This document shows positions 23,158-35,319 of a DNA stretch of 64,000 nucleotides, piece after piece. Source of the stretch: Cryptomeria japonica (taxonomy: Eukaryota; Streptophyta; Pinopsida; Cupressales; Cupressaceae). The notes under the pieces were generated by a model that worked only from the letters and a program-made list of their open reading frames with translations, was not told the DNA's origin and did not search any database. Positions within the stretch are counted from its first letter, which is position 1; each line of letters begins with the position of its first letter. The translations under genes and the position numbers were made by a program. Location of the stretch: positions 609,012,677 to 609,076,676 of the forward strand of contig NC_081405.1 in NCBI RefSeq assembly GCF_030272615.1, given 5' to 3'.

Positions 23158-24595
23158 TTGTATGAAGCATTGGAAAGTTGTACATCTGATGAAGACAATG
23201 TTAGTATGCAAGATTTTGATGACATAGGCTTAGTTTCTCATAAATCAGTTATGTGTGATGATGAGAATTTAAAATATGAGGTGCCACCATTTTTGGTTGA
23301 TAATGCTTTTGAGCGAGAAATCTGCATGATATGTTCAAATGAAAAAAGTATGTTTCAGTCTATATTTATGCCACATAAATGTATCGAAAATAATATACAT
23401 GAAGAGTTAGTTGAAGTATGTGTTCCTAAAAATTAGTATTACAAGTAGTTGTGCAGTAGCTATCCCATTACAAAAAAATCTTCATGCAGTAGATCATATT
23501 GAGTCTCAGGTTTTGAATCAGCAGTTAGCAGCCCTTGTTGATTCTATAATGCATACACAAGCATTAATTGAAAAGACAAAGAGGGTTCCAAATAATGAAG
23601 AAGTTATTTCATTACAAACAACTATGCATGAAGAGACTCAGAAGTTCATGAATAATAAAGAGATTACATCAGATAAATATATGGATCAGCCATATAGTGA
23701 TTCTTCTTTATGTGAAGAGTCTGCTTCATGCGAATAATTTTAAATTGAAGAGCATGAAATGGGGTGTGACGAAACCTATTATCCTGATGATTTTGAGGAT
23801 TTTATTAAATCTAATTTAGAAACATTTGTAACTAGTGAATATGAGAGTGATTTTTATTTTGATGTTACAAGTGCTGACATTGAATATGAGAGTGTGGAGT
23901 TCATTGATATTGTCTAAGGCTATGAAGTGGATGGAGAAGATTTTTGCCTTATTGCTCCACATGACAGTTTGAGACCAGATTTAGAATCTTTTGGTGTGCA
24001 TGAGGATAGTTTTTTTGAGAAGGTGAATGATGATGCTTTTCATCATACTGTGATCTATAAAATGTTGATCAAGAATCAATGACTATATCAATAGGAAAGA
24101 TAAGTTATTTCGAATGGTTTTCAAATGTTGACTATTCAAATATGGATATTTGTAAATCGCTTGCTATGTTGGATGGACTAGAATATGAGAGCATTTATTT
24201 TGACATCTGTGATAAATTAGTATTATGTTTGCAAGAATACTTCAATGATGAATATGTTATGGAAGTGAAAACAAAAGAAGAAACCAATTTTCATGATGGT
24301 AGTTGCAGAACATAGTATGAAATGTTTCACTTCCCTTTTTAGCTTGATGGGGCTATCATGAAACTTGATGAATGTTGTTTTCAACATATTTTTATTTCAG
24401 ACATTGAGCATGGGTATTGTTTGTTTCAAACAATGCCTAGTGATAAAGGTCAGATCAGTAAATAATGTGTTGAGATAAAATGTTTTTATGACATGTTCAA
24501 CGATGAAAAGCTTGCTAATCATGAACAAGTATATGACAATGGTATCCTTAGATTGTTCATAATGTAGTGTGATCACAACTACATATTTGACCAAG
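23158..24595 (+). pseudogene. Acidic internal ORFs of element 1, unknown
   Basis: The space where pol should be carries a string of ORFs in shifting frames: 23158-23436 (ESCTSDEDNVSMQDFDDIG), 23411-23737 (QQLAALVDSIMHTQALIEK), about 23760-23915 (DDFEDFIKSNLETFVTSEYE) and 24079-24315 (ISYFEWFSNVDYSNMDICK). The composition is strongly Asp/Glu/Tyr-rich and no RT, protease or integrase motif appears. It could be a decayed accessory ORF or a captured sequence. The protein character is visible but the function is unknown. Confidence 0.5.
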
Positions 24596-24953
24596 GGAAA
24601 AATTGACTAATTTTTCAGATGGCCTTAGGCCATCACATGTGGTTTGACCTTCAGACCACAAGCATCTTGGGGTAGAGTAATAATTTATGACTCTATGTCC
24701 AATGGAGTAGCTATAATTTTCTTCTTGAATTTCCTATTCATGGAAAATTCTTGAGGCTCTACTTTCCTAAAAGTAGACTTTTTCGATGAGCATTAGTTTA
24801 GGTTTTGTACATAAGTAGTGTAGTTTCCTTTCTATTGAAGTTGCCCTATCTAGGTAACCTCTTTTTGGTTTTCTCTGGAAATTGGTCTGCTTCACGAAAG
24901 ACTCTGGATTCTCACGTCATTCCTAAGTAATGATCATCCCCAAATAGAGCCAG
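24596..24953 (+). other. Element 1, 3' untranslated core, with a 17-bp palindrome
   Basis: Non-coding stretch before the 3' LTR. A perfect palindrome, GATGGCCT-T-AGGCCATC, lies at 24618-24634. No clear polypurine tract is visible next to the LTR start; the nearest purine-rich wording is aaatagagccag at 24942-24953. Confidence 0.6.
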
Positions 24954-27900
24954 TGATAGTCCTAAAAAAGACTCTCCAAAAAGTATTCATGCCTTTGTCA
25001 AAATATTGGTCATTATGGAGTAATTTTTCCCTCTTTTAAGGGTTCAAGGTTTAGGGTTCGTGCATTTTGTTTGTCTTTGGTTTAAAAACCCTAAGCTTTT
25101 CATATTCCTTCATTACCTTTTTCCACTTAAGCCAAGGGTCCATTACCATTAGCGGGGGCTTTTGTTTTTCCTAGGAAATAAGTTCATTCCGGTCAACCCC
25201 TTTGTATTCTCCTAAGATTGTACGTTAAGTAATCCTAGTCGGGTCCCATTTAATATTTTTCTACCAGTGCCTAATTTTTCCTAAATTTAAAGTTTTATAA
25301 TTTTTATCAGTGATTTTAAGGTAAAGTTTGACTAGATCCAATGGTCCACACAATGCACAAATATTATGGAACACGGTATCATGAGATGATGCCAAGTGTC
25401 CTCGACGAAGAAGGTTAAGCCAACGATTTGATTTTTCAAGCCTTTGATGTTACCCATTCCTAGCCAGTAATGATAGGACTACTAATGGCTCCATCAATTT
25501 ACATGTGTTTCAATGGGTGATGATGTTATAATTTGGGCTAAAAAGTGCTCAACTTTAAAATTGCAAAGGTTGGTGGGCACTGTGGTCGCAAGGTAAAGTA
25601 CGAATAGATCCAGCGACCGTCATAACCTCGTGAAGGAAGATGTAAGAAGGTTATGGACCATGGCATCATGAGATGATGTCACGTGTCCCAGGATGACCAA
25701 GAAGACTGACGATGGGTCGTTGATAGCATTAGGCTAGGAGATGACAAGGCATTGCTACGTCACATATTTGATGGGTCCACTAGCCACAATCGAAGGTCAA
25801 TGTCAGATTGACCATTGGTGATCATTTGATTCACCAGGCTGGGTAAGATCTATAGTGGAATTTCAAACTAAATTTAAAAAGGTAATCATAGGTATTATTT
25901 GTCACCAGCACGGGAAAGTTAGAGCATATAGAAAGCAAGCTTGTCGACAATAGAGCAGATAACAATAAGTCAGGACACTTGGATGCTGACTCATTCCCGA
26001 GGGACTTATTTGATGGTTTCTACTGAGTCAAGGTTGATTAGACAAGAAAGGACAACAGTTTCAGAGGCATAAGGTGATTTGGATAACTTCTGAGTTATAG
26101 ATGAGAGATCATGGACTTCTCTGTAAAATCAGAAGTTGCTTGTTGTTAGGGATCTTGAAGCAGAATTAATACAATCAAGGAAGAATAAGATCAAAACAAA
26201 ATTGTTCACATAAGACAAGCCTTAGCAGGAAGCAGTGGATTTGATAGGCATGACTTCTAGAGTCCATAGCTAGTGGGGTTTTGTTGAAAGAACCAGAATG
26301 ATGATTTTCACATGAATGAGTACCACCAAGTGAAGTGATTTTTTATTATAAATACAATGGGGTGGTGTTTCAATTGGTAGAAGAGAAAAGAAACCTCTTC
26401 TTTTTTTAAGAGTGGTTTTTCATTAACGAAGAAGATGGTGTTTGAGCAATATCATGCATGGAGTTGTTGTGTGATATGTGATACTAAATGGGTGTTCTTT
26501 CTCTTGTGTGAGTTTTCTTATTTTAAGAGGGGTTGTGAAAGTGTGAAGGATTGACAGAGGGGGCATGAAAGCCTTTTCTTACTAGGAAAGGCCACGCATG
26601 ATGCATTGTCTGCTTCTACTTTGCTCCTAACTAGTAGGGAATTGAAAGAAGGAGCCCACAAAGGAATTAAAGAAGGATTTGTTTGGGTGGGGAGTGGTAG
26701 CTAGTCATCTTTGAGATGGCATGGAAGTTGCAACCCCTTCCCAACATATTATGTTTCCCTGTAAGCTCCTCCTTCCACTTTTTCTGATCCTGGGCATAAA
26801 GGTTGGAGGTATTCCTCTAGTTTGGTGGTGACTTTACTTCTTGTCAGGATCCAGCTTCCCTTCCCAGAAGGGAAATGCTCTATAGGGCAGAATGTAGCAT
26901 CTCACACTCCATGCGAAGGTATTAGGGTGATAGTGGCATGGCTCAAGAACTTTTGTTTCTACCAATGTTACAAATTGTGATTATGTTTTATCATGTGTGC
27001 CAGCGTATGGATAGTTTTTGAAAGTCATAAAGATTATTTCTATAACATAATTGCATATGGCCTTTTAGGCTGATTTGTTAAGATAAAATCTTCTGATGAC
27101 ATGTGTCTCTCTAAGCCCGTAGCTTGTTTTCTCCTTTGTTTCTATACAAGGGATTTCAAGGCTTTGAGAGGAGGTCAAAATTCTAGTTACTATAGGGGTT
27201 CCAAAATTTTGTTTCCTTTAGCAAGTTTTAGATGCAACTTTGCAAAGTGTAGAGTCTTTTGCAGAGAAAAATAGAATGAGTGGTGTGTCATGTTTTATGC
27301 AGGTTTTCAAGGACTGGATTGTATATTTTCTTATGGTAGACATAGCATTTAAATAAATAAAATCAAATTTAGGCTTATTTCTCTCCCATGTATGATTTTA
27401 CTATCTTTTGAACGAAATAAATCAAGGGTTTATTTCCTTTAGTGATTTGTTATGATGTATGTGGTTTGTGTTTATGTTTTGACCCAAGGGTATATTAAAT
27501 GCTTGAAAAAAATTACAAAGTGGTAGGGCTTGTGCAGGGATTTTGATAAGTAGTTTTGGGCTTAGATCATAGTTGAGATGTATTGTAAGGCAATATTGTC
27601 TTAGATCAAAATGATATCATATTATTTATGCTGTAATTCACCTTATATTTCATGAAATTGACTCCCTAATGGATAAGGCATTGGTCATTAGTTTGTCCGA
27701 GTCTTTACAGTCAGTCTAGTGCTTTGTTCATCTATCCTTGTTATAAATTGGTTGATTACAAAAAAAAAAATCATTTTATGTTTGTTATTCTCTATTTCTA
27801 CCTATCTCATGCTCCGATTAGGTCAAGGATCACTGGAGGATTTTCCATCCTAGAGAATTCTCCCTATCGTTGAGCCCGTATATGAAATCATCTGCCTTTT

Positions 27901-28121
27901 TTAGTGAATCTTTGAGTGTGGTGTAGAGATCATAAATTTCACTAAAGGGATCACCCTCTCGGGTTATGCAAAGCCCAAAGCGTAGAAGGATTTGTTGAAT
28001 CCTTGTCAGTTGGTCCAAGTCCTTGAGGATTTTAATAGTTGGAGTTGGTTTCTCCATAGTTATTTGAAGAATTAACTTGGTTTCTACTTTCTTGCAGTGT
28101 AAACCCATTTCGGAACCAACA
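24954..28121 (+). repeat. Element 1, 3' LTR (3168 bp)
   Basis: Starts TGATAGTCCTAAAAA and ends GGAACCAACA, collinear with 18171-21332. Followed directly by the AACCC target-site duplication. Confidence 0.95.
26347..26354 (+). promoter_or_regulatory. Candidate TATA box, element 1 3' LTR
   Basis: TATAAATA at the position equivalent to 19577-19584, with the flanking bases also conserved. Confidence 0.45.
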
Positions 28122-28126
28122 AACCC
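28122..28126. repeat. Target-site duplication AACCC, right copy (element 1)
   Basis: Identical to 18166-18170, immediately after the LTR end. Confidence 0.95.
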
Positions 28127-28434
28127 TACGAAGAATGGATGATAACCTCATCCTATAGCTTTTTCTCTGAGAAAAAGGCCTCATACAGATGTGTCATTGC
28201 TAGGAATTGGTTGTAGAAATTTCAAAAGGGAGGTTTAGGACTACCTAAGCCATTAACCAGAGAATGCCTAATTATAGAAGTCCTAGACATTGTAATTTTG
28301 TTGCATAGGGCAAAGGGTAGTCAACAAGAATTTTTCTAGGAGGATTGGATGTATTTCTTCATGCTGGTGCTTTTAAACAAAGAACGTTATTTGGATTGAG
28401 AAGAACATATTGAAGAAAGACTTCATGAAGGTGT
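28127..28434 (+). pseudogene. Unrecognised ORF, fragment B (middle piece)
   Basis: Resumes fragment A in the same frame once one AACCC copy is removed (KEP then YEEWMITSS). It contains SEKKASYRCVIARNWL, KGGLGLPKPLTRECL, VILLHRAKGSQQEFF and DWMYFFMLVLLNKERYLD. Three in-frame stops interrupt it (near 28213, 28342 and 28398). It ends at 28434 (HEGV), where element 2 begins. Family unknown. Confidence 0.65.
28430..28434. repeat. Probable target-site duplication of element 2, left copy (GGTGT)
   Basis: GGTGT abuts the LTR start TGTTAGCAC. The right side has GGTTT at 41280-41284, one mismatch. Removing element 2 plus one copy keeps the ORF frame, which supports the assignment. Confidence 0.6.
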
Positions 28435-31400
28435 TGTTAGCACAATTTTTTGCAAAATATTTTGTGTTATTTCTTCGATGTTTTATATATATATTTACAT
28501 CACAAGAGAATTTATTGCTCAATTTTATGTGCTAGATATGTGCTGAAGTATTAGAAAAAATCCCTCTGTGACCTCATTTTTCAGAATTGGACATGCACCA
28601 CTAGGGGATGCTAAGGGTTGGCACTGAGTAGGAACTCCATGAGGAAATTTCAGCATGACAACATTGGGATCCTTATAAGGTATTCTCTGGGCCTATGTGA
28701 TATTCTTTGTCATCTATTAGCACATGCAAAGTTTCCATTAAAGGTTACGAGTGCAAGTGACATATGAAGAGGAGCTTAATGTGCATAATTATAAAGTTTG
28801 AAAGTTGGTGTAAGTTACCCCAATAAGACCGACTAGCATAAATAATGAGAGAACTTATCTGCATGACCTAGATCGATCACTCTGAATGAGAACTAAAAGG
28901 AAGTTTAGAAGAAGGTTTTCATCGACATAACATTCACTATCGGAGGCATGAGAAAAATTTCATGCCGATAGACAATGAGGTAATTAGTATAACATACACT
29001 GATGAAAGAGAATGTGAAGTAGATAGTAAATATCACGAGGTTGTCAGAAAATGATATTTTGTGCTACCTTGATACTCGAAGGGCTAGATGGGAAAGGCAG
29101 TGTCATCGGCATGACTTATTCCGATGAGGCAATACGGAAAGGTAGGAATATTAAGCCATCAGGATAACTCAAACCATCAGTGAAAGGAGTTTTGGGTTAT
29201 GCTGATATCCGATAGGAAAGACAAAGCTTAGCACAGAGGAGGAGGTTATCAATATGTCTTACAATGACTAAGGAGAATCTGGAGTGGATGTTTTGATATC
29301 ATCAGAATATCCCATAGTGTAATAAAAAGCTACCCCGATACCCAATCAGATAGAGGTAAGTGACTAAAAAAGTGACATGGTAAAGTCATGGGGATGACAT
29401 CGACCCTTCGAAGGAAGACATTTTCCACTATGCCAATACCCGATGAGGAATCTGAAATGGTTATTGGGAACGAGACCTCATCAGGGGAGCATAAGCCGAT
29501 GGATCTAAAAACAAACAGGCTGGAGCCCGATGTCATTGGGTCATCGGAGAAACACAGGAAGGGTTGTCCCAACACTCGATAAGATTTGCAACATGATGAC
29601 CAAGAGGGAGGTTTCATCAAGAAATTATATGCCAATAGACTGGAGAAGTAAAAAGGAAGCACAAGCATGAACTAAATATCATTGGGTCATCGGCGAAACA
29701 TAAAAATGTTGTCTCGATACCCGATAAAATGATCCGATGTAACGAATGAGATACAGACTACTAAGGAGGAGTCATCGAAATAACTTTTCACTATCAGAGG
29801 AACATATTTGGAGCTGTGCAGAAACTCGATGAGCAAAATGCCACAGAGGAATAAAGGAGGGTACATCGAAATGACCTACGCCGATGTGATATAAAGGTGA
29901 AATTAGAATATAGCCAAGAGGCAAAGTGATCAGTGAGACTTATGCCGACCGAAAGGATGGGTGGCGCCAACTAGTTGAATTATCGAAAAGTTTATACCGA
30001 TTAGTCATTGCAAAATCTGATTGCAAATGGATCGACCTGCCATTATTAAATACAAAGATTGGGTAGATTAGTTTTTGCACAAGGCAAATAATAGCAGGAT
30101 TAGATGTTGAGTGACAAAAGGATCAATAAAGTCAAAAAACTAATTGACACTCATCAAGGATTCATAGTAGAGTTGAATAATGAATATGGGGAATGTAAAG
30201 GGATTGTTAATCATGGATTTTTGAGTGTGGTAGATGATACAGGGGTTATGAAGCATAAGCACTAGTGGATTACCGAATGCAGATCTCTACTCAATTCAGC
30301 CCTTAGCATTTCCCATGCGGATGCATTGGACATGAGTGAAACAAGGGAATAGGTTGAAGGCTTTGTACAATAGAGATAGCGGTCAGAGATATTATCTTCA
30401 ACACTTGCACATATAAATAGGAAAAATATCTTCGGCATATCAAGAAATATGGTCAGTGGCTGGATGGAAAGAGTTAGTCTATGGCATTGTAATGTGTTTT
30501 AGTTATAGCAGTTAAGAGGGATAGTTATTTTTTTGTTAGTCTTAGTTTGTGCTAATGAAAGGGTGTGTCCTTTCATTCACATTTTTTAAGTCATATATAT
30601 ATGATGAGTCATTTGGTACTCTATGGGGATGATAATCTTTTTAGATTATCTACTGGAACCTATAGTGTTATGTAAGATAAGTCCATAGAAATGAAAATCC
30701 ATTTTGTGCAAACAAGTGTAATCATTAAGTATCTGCGAGTCTGCAGTATTTGTACACCAATTGTTCCTAGAAATCAATATACAACCTCCATTGTTTTCAT
30801 CTTCAGATCGTTTTCATGTCATATGATGTTAATGAATTAAAATCTTTTGGATAAATCCAAAGAAGATTTGTTGCAGTGTTTTATCATCTGTTGGTATAGA
30901 GATAGCAAAATTGTTTTTGTTGTTCTCATAACATGCATTGTAGATATTACAGTGATAGTTTGTTTCTTCACACTATCTCCAAAGATTACAAGTATTTGTC
31001 CATTAAGTAACATGTAAACTTTTAGATAAGGCACTGGTCTGTTTCTGGTTTCTCGTGAATAGATTAAGTGTGCACAAAGTTCTGACTAGAGAAATATATT
31101 ACTAGTTTTTACCTTCCTATTTCTTTCATAATTACTTTTAGTTCCAGTAGCATTCTGTTATAACTTTTATTTGCATCCAATTATACTCGAATTTCAAATA
31201 AAAAAAGGTTAAAAGCATATCAATAAAGCATAGTTGCGGGAAATTGTTTGTCAGTGCTATAAATAGCTACTTTTAATAATTTAATCTCACTATAAAGAAA
31301 TCTCTTTATGCTTTGGAGATTAGGGTATTGCCTAAAGTGGAGCCTAAAGTGTAGAGGAATTTGGTATTCGACCATTCCTATTCGTTGGCCAAGGCTGATT

Positions 31401-31461
31401 GGATCAGTTAGGGATTTGGCAAGCCATTTTGATTCCCAATCTCTATTTTTGGGAACCAACA
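28435..31461 (+). repeat. Element 2, 5' LTR (3027 bp)
   Basis: Starts TGTTAGCACAATTTTTT and ends TTTGGGAACCAACA. Collinear with 38172-41241. The first 1.5 kb carries many short degenerate motifs of the ATCGG/CCGAT type. An AT-rich catatatatatgatgag stretch near 30592-30606 may hold the TATA box. Its LTR end matches element 1 (GGGAACCAACA). Confidence 0.93.
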
Positions 31462-31464
31462 GAT

Positions 31465-31482
31465 TGGTGACTCTGATGGGGA
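31465..31482 (+). other. Primer-binding site, element 2
   Basis: TGGTGACTCTGATGGGGA, three bases after the LTR end. Same type as element 1. Confidence 0.82.
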
Positions 31483-31580
31483 GTTGTCATACATAGTTTA
31501 ACATTCACCTAGAAGCTTTGGTGTTTTTTCATTGAAGATTTGATAAGTTTTGTTTTCCCCATCCGAGTCACACAATAGAT

Positions 31581-31598
31581 TGGCAACTCTACTGGGGA
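31581..31598 (+). repeat. Second primer-binding-site-like motif
   Basis: TGGCAACTCTACTGGGGA within AGATTGGCAACTCTACTGGGGAG, 116 bases after the true site and with the same left context (AGAT). It probably arose by local duplication. Confidence 0.6.
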
Positions 31599-31684
31599 GT
31601 TGTAATAAGAAGTGTTCAGAATTTCTGGTGGTTTCATTTCAGACTCTGTTGGAGGAAGGAGCCTAGAAAAAATCAGTATCAAAT

Positions 31685-33823
31685 ATGGCATTTGGGGGTT
31701 ATAATAACTTTCCTCGTAGAGAGGATGGTTCTCCATCTAGTAATAAATTTGAAAATCTAGAGGAAAATCCTTTTTATAACTTAAATACAAAAGATAATAA
31801 AGGTGGTCATGATGAAACCCTGACTACTGAGGAATAGGAGGATAGGCAGTTGGATGAAATTATTCTTAGAATGACCGACTTAAATGGAGATGAATCTAAA
31901 ATGGCAAAGGCTCTTAAGAGACAACCGGATTGGGTATTGCAGAAACTCAGATTAGAAAGAGATGTTATTCAAAACCCTAAGTCAAATAGGGTTGAAGAAG
32001 AGAAGGGAAAAGGTGAAGCAAATAGACTAACAACCCCTAGGTATAGTCCCCCTCACATGAGAAACTTGGAATAGCCATTTAAGGTCTATAATAATCCATT
32101 ATCTGATGTTTTGAATGATAATCATGAAAAGGGGGATAAATGGAAAAATACACCCTACCATGAAAATAAAAACCAGTGTAATTATAGACAATACAATTAT
32201 AATAATGGTGAATGAAGAACTAGCAATGGGGAAATTACTGGTAACTAGAATAATAGAGATAGGATCAACAACGTAAGCAACAATGGAGGAAATCATGGTA
32301 ATAATAGAAACTATGACAACAATGGTAATGGGGACAACCAAAATGGAAATAACAATAATGCTGGAGGTAACAATGAAAACAATGGTAATAATGTAGGACA
32401 TATAAACTATCAGGTTAACAACTATGGTTGCAGACCACCTATGACCATTGAAAGGTATAAATAGTTAGATTTTAGTGGGATAGTTGGATATTCGAATCTA
32501 ATTAAAAATGATTTAAGGTAAACTATTCCTAAATTCATAGGAAATGGAACTGATTCTGCAGAACAACATGTAATAAATCTAAAAAATACCATTGAAGAGT
32601 TTGAAATCCCTCATGAAGATATTTTCATGAAATTATTTGTTCAATCTCTAACAGAGCATGCAAGAGAATGGTATAGGAATCTTCTTGACAGGTGCATTGG
32701 TAGTTGGCAGGAATTGGTAACAATATTCTTGGATGAATTTGGAGAAGATAATGATACTTCATTTGCATCTCATGAGTTGACTAGCATAAAGAAAAATCAG
32801 AATGAATCAGTCTATGAATTTAATAAGAGGTTTAATAAAGTACTTAATAGGATACCAAGTGATATTAGACCTGTTGATTCATTTTTTATTAATTTTTGTT
32901 TAACTGCTTTTGATAGCAAGAGTCATTATGAGATCTTATCTCATAAACCTACTACCTTGCAACAAGCTTTTAAAACAACTACTACCATTGAAAATAATAG
33001 AAAGGCTGCTGGGAGAGTTTGCAAGAGAGTTGACCCAAAATTTTATAGTCCTAGAGCAACAAAAAAGGATGAGTTTGGTCAAATCATGGACATGCTAAAG
33101 GACATGAAGGGTAAGCAAACTCACAATGAGAAACCACCCCCATATAGAAGTAACAAGCCTATAAGTTATAATAGACCAAGATTGCATGACATTCCATATA
33201 ATACAAACTGGAAAGATGGTAAACCAGTGAATGCAAATATAAGCAAAGAAAATCCTAATCCATTGAAGAAGGTAAACAATTTTGCGGAAGAATATCCATG
33301 GAGTGAAGTTTGCAATTTATCCCATGTTGCAGAACAATGTATGATTGCTCAGGGTTTTGCAGAAGAGAAGGACCATGAGAATGAATATGATCCCACAGTA
33401 AATGTACTTTCATAAGATCCATTTTGGGGTAGGGATGAGGATTCATCTGAGGGTGAGCAATCATCAGATGTACAATGGAGAAGAGAGAACCAACAACATA
33501 GCATACAATAATTTTTTACTGATGATGAGGTAGACATCCCATCCTTGAGAAGATTGTTCCATAATGAAGAGCCAGTGCATTCCTTGAGGAACTTAATAGA
33601 TGAAGAAAAGAAAGCCTATACTGTGGCATCAGTAGCTCAGGCAAAAAGAAATTACCAGTTAAGAAACATAATAGTGAACCTAGAGCAAGGTAAGCCATCC
33701 AGGATATTTGCAAAGGTTCCTAAATCTATTGGAAACAAAGACACCATCGCTAATAAGGAAAAGGAAGTTGCAGTAGAAAAGGACAAAAAAACAAAACCTC
33801 TTAAATTAACAAAGCCAATTTAA
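31685..33823 (+). pseudogene. Gag polyprotein of element 2
   Basis: The frame opens at ATG 31685 (MAFGGYNNFPRRED) and stays in one frame to 33823 with several stops (for example 31834, 32072, 33413). An Asn/Gly-rich stretch (32215-32400) precedes the Gag core: KLFVQSLTEHAREWYRNL, SWQELVTIFLDEFGEDND, NESVYEFNKRFNKVLNRIP and TTIENNRKAAGRV. A degenerate zinc knuckle with missing first Cys follows (CNLSHVAEQC, about 33310). The C-terminal part is Lys/Glu-rich (ANKEKEVAVEKDKKTK). Gag assembles the particle and packages RNA. The start was chosen because it is the first ATG after the primer-binding site in the Gag frame. Confidence 0.88.
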
Positions 33824-33852
33824 AAGAAACATATTAGTAAGCCACTCTCAAA

Positions 33853-34284
33853 TTGTGGATCATTTATGTCTCAAGCTTCATCATAGGTAAAAATATCTGT
33901 GCCCTTGAAGTAATAAAATTTCCTGATTACAAACATGAAACAATCAAGACTTTGTCTAACATTGGTGAAGTAAATAAAGAGGATCATAAGCCAAAAGCTA
34001 AAGATCCACCTATTGTCTATTTGGGAACTTCTATCACTAAGAATCTTACCCACATTGATCCTTTTTATTTGACTTCGATGATTAACAATAAAATGGTTAA
34101 GAATTGTATGATAGACTTAGGTGCAGCTGTGAACATAATGCCAGAAGATGTCATGAAAGAACTTGGGATGCATGTGGACACTCCCTATGGGAAACGGTAT
34201 GCTATGGATAACAGATCAGTCCCACTTGTTGGAATTATGAAGGATGTTGATTTTTGGTTTCCAGCATGCCCTGATACATCATAG
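33853..34284 (+). pseudogene. Aspartic protease region of element 2
   Basis: After a frame change near 33830 the reading continues with PPIVYLGTSITKNL, then NCMIDLGAAVNIMPEDVMKEL. This is the retropepsin active-site region; DLGA replaces the usual D[ST]GA or DGGA. The protease releases the mature proteins from the polyprotein. The frame stays open to 34284 and continues with stops to the RNase H-like domain. Confidence 0.82.
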
Positions 34285-34449
34285 AAGACAAACATCATTG
34301 TTGTGCACATTTTTACAAATTATGGGATGTTATTATCAAGGAAATGGTCAAATTTGGTGGGTGGGCATGTCCAGCTAGATCTTTCATATGCAACTATCCC
34401 AATAAAAGGGGCCAATGTAAGGATTGACAGAGAACTGAGATCATTATAG

Positions 34450-34992
34450 TTGATAGAGGAGATTGATCCAAATGAGACAACATGTTTTCTCCAAATAGGT
34501 ATAGATAACTTTCAGGTAAGTATTTCTAAACCCTTCCAATACAAAACTGACAAGTTTGAAAATACTATTGAATTGCATGAGGATAAGATTTGGAAAATAT
34601 ATTTTGATGGTGCTTGCAGTAAAGAAGGAAATGGAGTTGGTGTAGTTTTAATTTCTCCTAATGGAAGATCATTCAAATATTCTTTTTTGTTATCTTTTGA
34701 ATGTACAAATGATGTCACTAAATATGAAGCACTCTTGTTAGGCCTTAGGATGCCAAGTAAATATGGTATTAAATTACTAATAGTTTATGGAGATTCAGAG
34801 TTAGTCGTATCTCAAGTAAGGGAAATATTTGCCACTAAAAATGTAAGGCTTCAAAATTATAGAAATGAGGTGTGGGATTCAAATGAATTTTTTGATGCAT
34901 TTTCTATAACATGGATTGAAAGATCTAACAATATTTTGGCTGATTTTATGGATAACTTAGCAATTAAAAATAATGATATATCCATTTTATGA
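34450..34992 (+). pseudogene. RNase H-like domain (archaeal-type, aRH) located before RT
   Basis: WKIYFDGACSKEGNGVGVVL carries the first catalytic Asp, TKYEALLLGL the Glu, LIVYGDSELVVSQV the second Asp, and ERSNNILADFMDNLA the last. This is the second RNase H found in Tat-group elements, and all four acidic residues are present. In element 3 the equivalent domain lies after RT/RNase H; here it lies between protease and RT. A linker (TRPTVPDNIKNWQIFDDDRD, 34973-35311) continues toward RT in another frame. Confidence 0.85.
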
Positions 34993-35319
34993 CATCACCC
35001 AAGTTGAAATAAAAACTAGACCTACAGTACCAGATAACATAAAAAATTGGCAGATATTTGATGATGATAGGGATCTTCTGAAATTCCTATTTTGTGAGGA
35101 CCAATATGAAGGGAAACATATGGATTGGAATGCATATGTGGAAGGGGAGAATGGTAAGGAATCTCTGTTTGGAAAAAATATCTTACATCTTAAAACAAAT
35201 AAGATTCTAAAAGGGTTGGTGGAATTAGAAAGGATCTTTCACAATAAGGACATGACAAATCTCAAGCCCAACACTAGAAGTTGTGAGGAAGTAGAATTTT
35301 TTTTTTTTTAAAGTGAGAA

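Larger units (their letters stand above)
18171..28121 (+). mobile_element. Element 1: LARD-type LTR retrotransposon (9.95 kb), Gag only
   Basis: Long direct LTRs (18171-21332 and 24954-28121) flank a 3.6-kb core. Ends are TG...CA with perfect AACCC TSDs. The primer-binding site at 21336-21353 follows the LTR by three bases. The core encodes a Gag-like region and then unrelated acidic ORFs. No protease, RT, RNase H or integrase motif is present, which fits a large retrotransposon derivative moved in trans. LTR end, primer-binding site and Gag resemble element 2, its neighbour, which carries pol. Differences between the two LTRs are spread along their length, so the insertion is old. It interrupts the ORF of fragments A and B. 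Confidence 0.95.

Noticed and set aside
29330-29668. Minus ORF in element 2 5' LTR, partly present in the 3' LTR (39239-39457)
   Set aside because: Shortened and altered in the other LTR; likely chance in the motif field.
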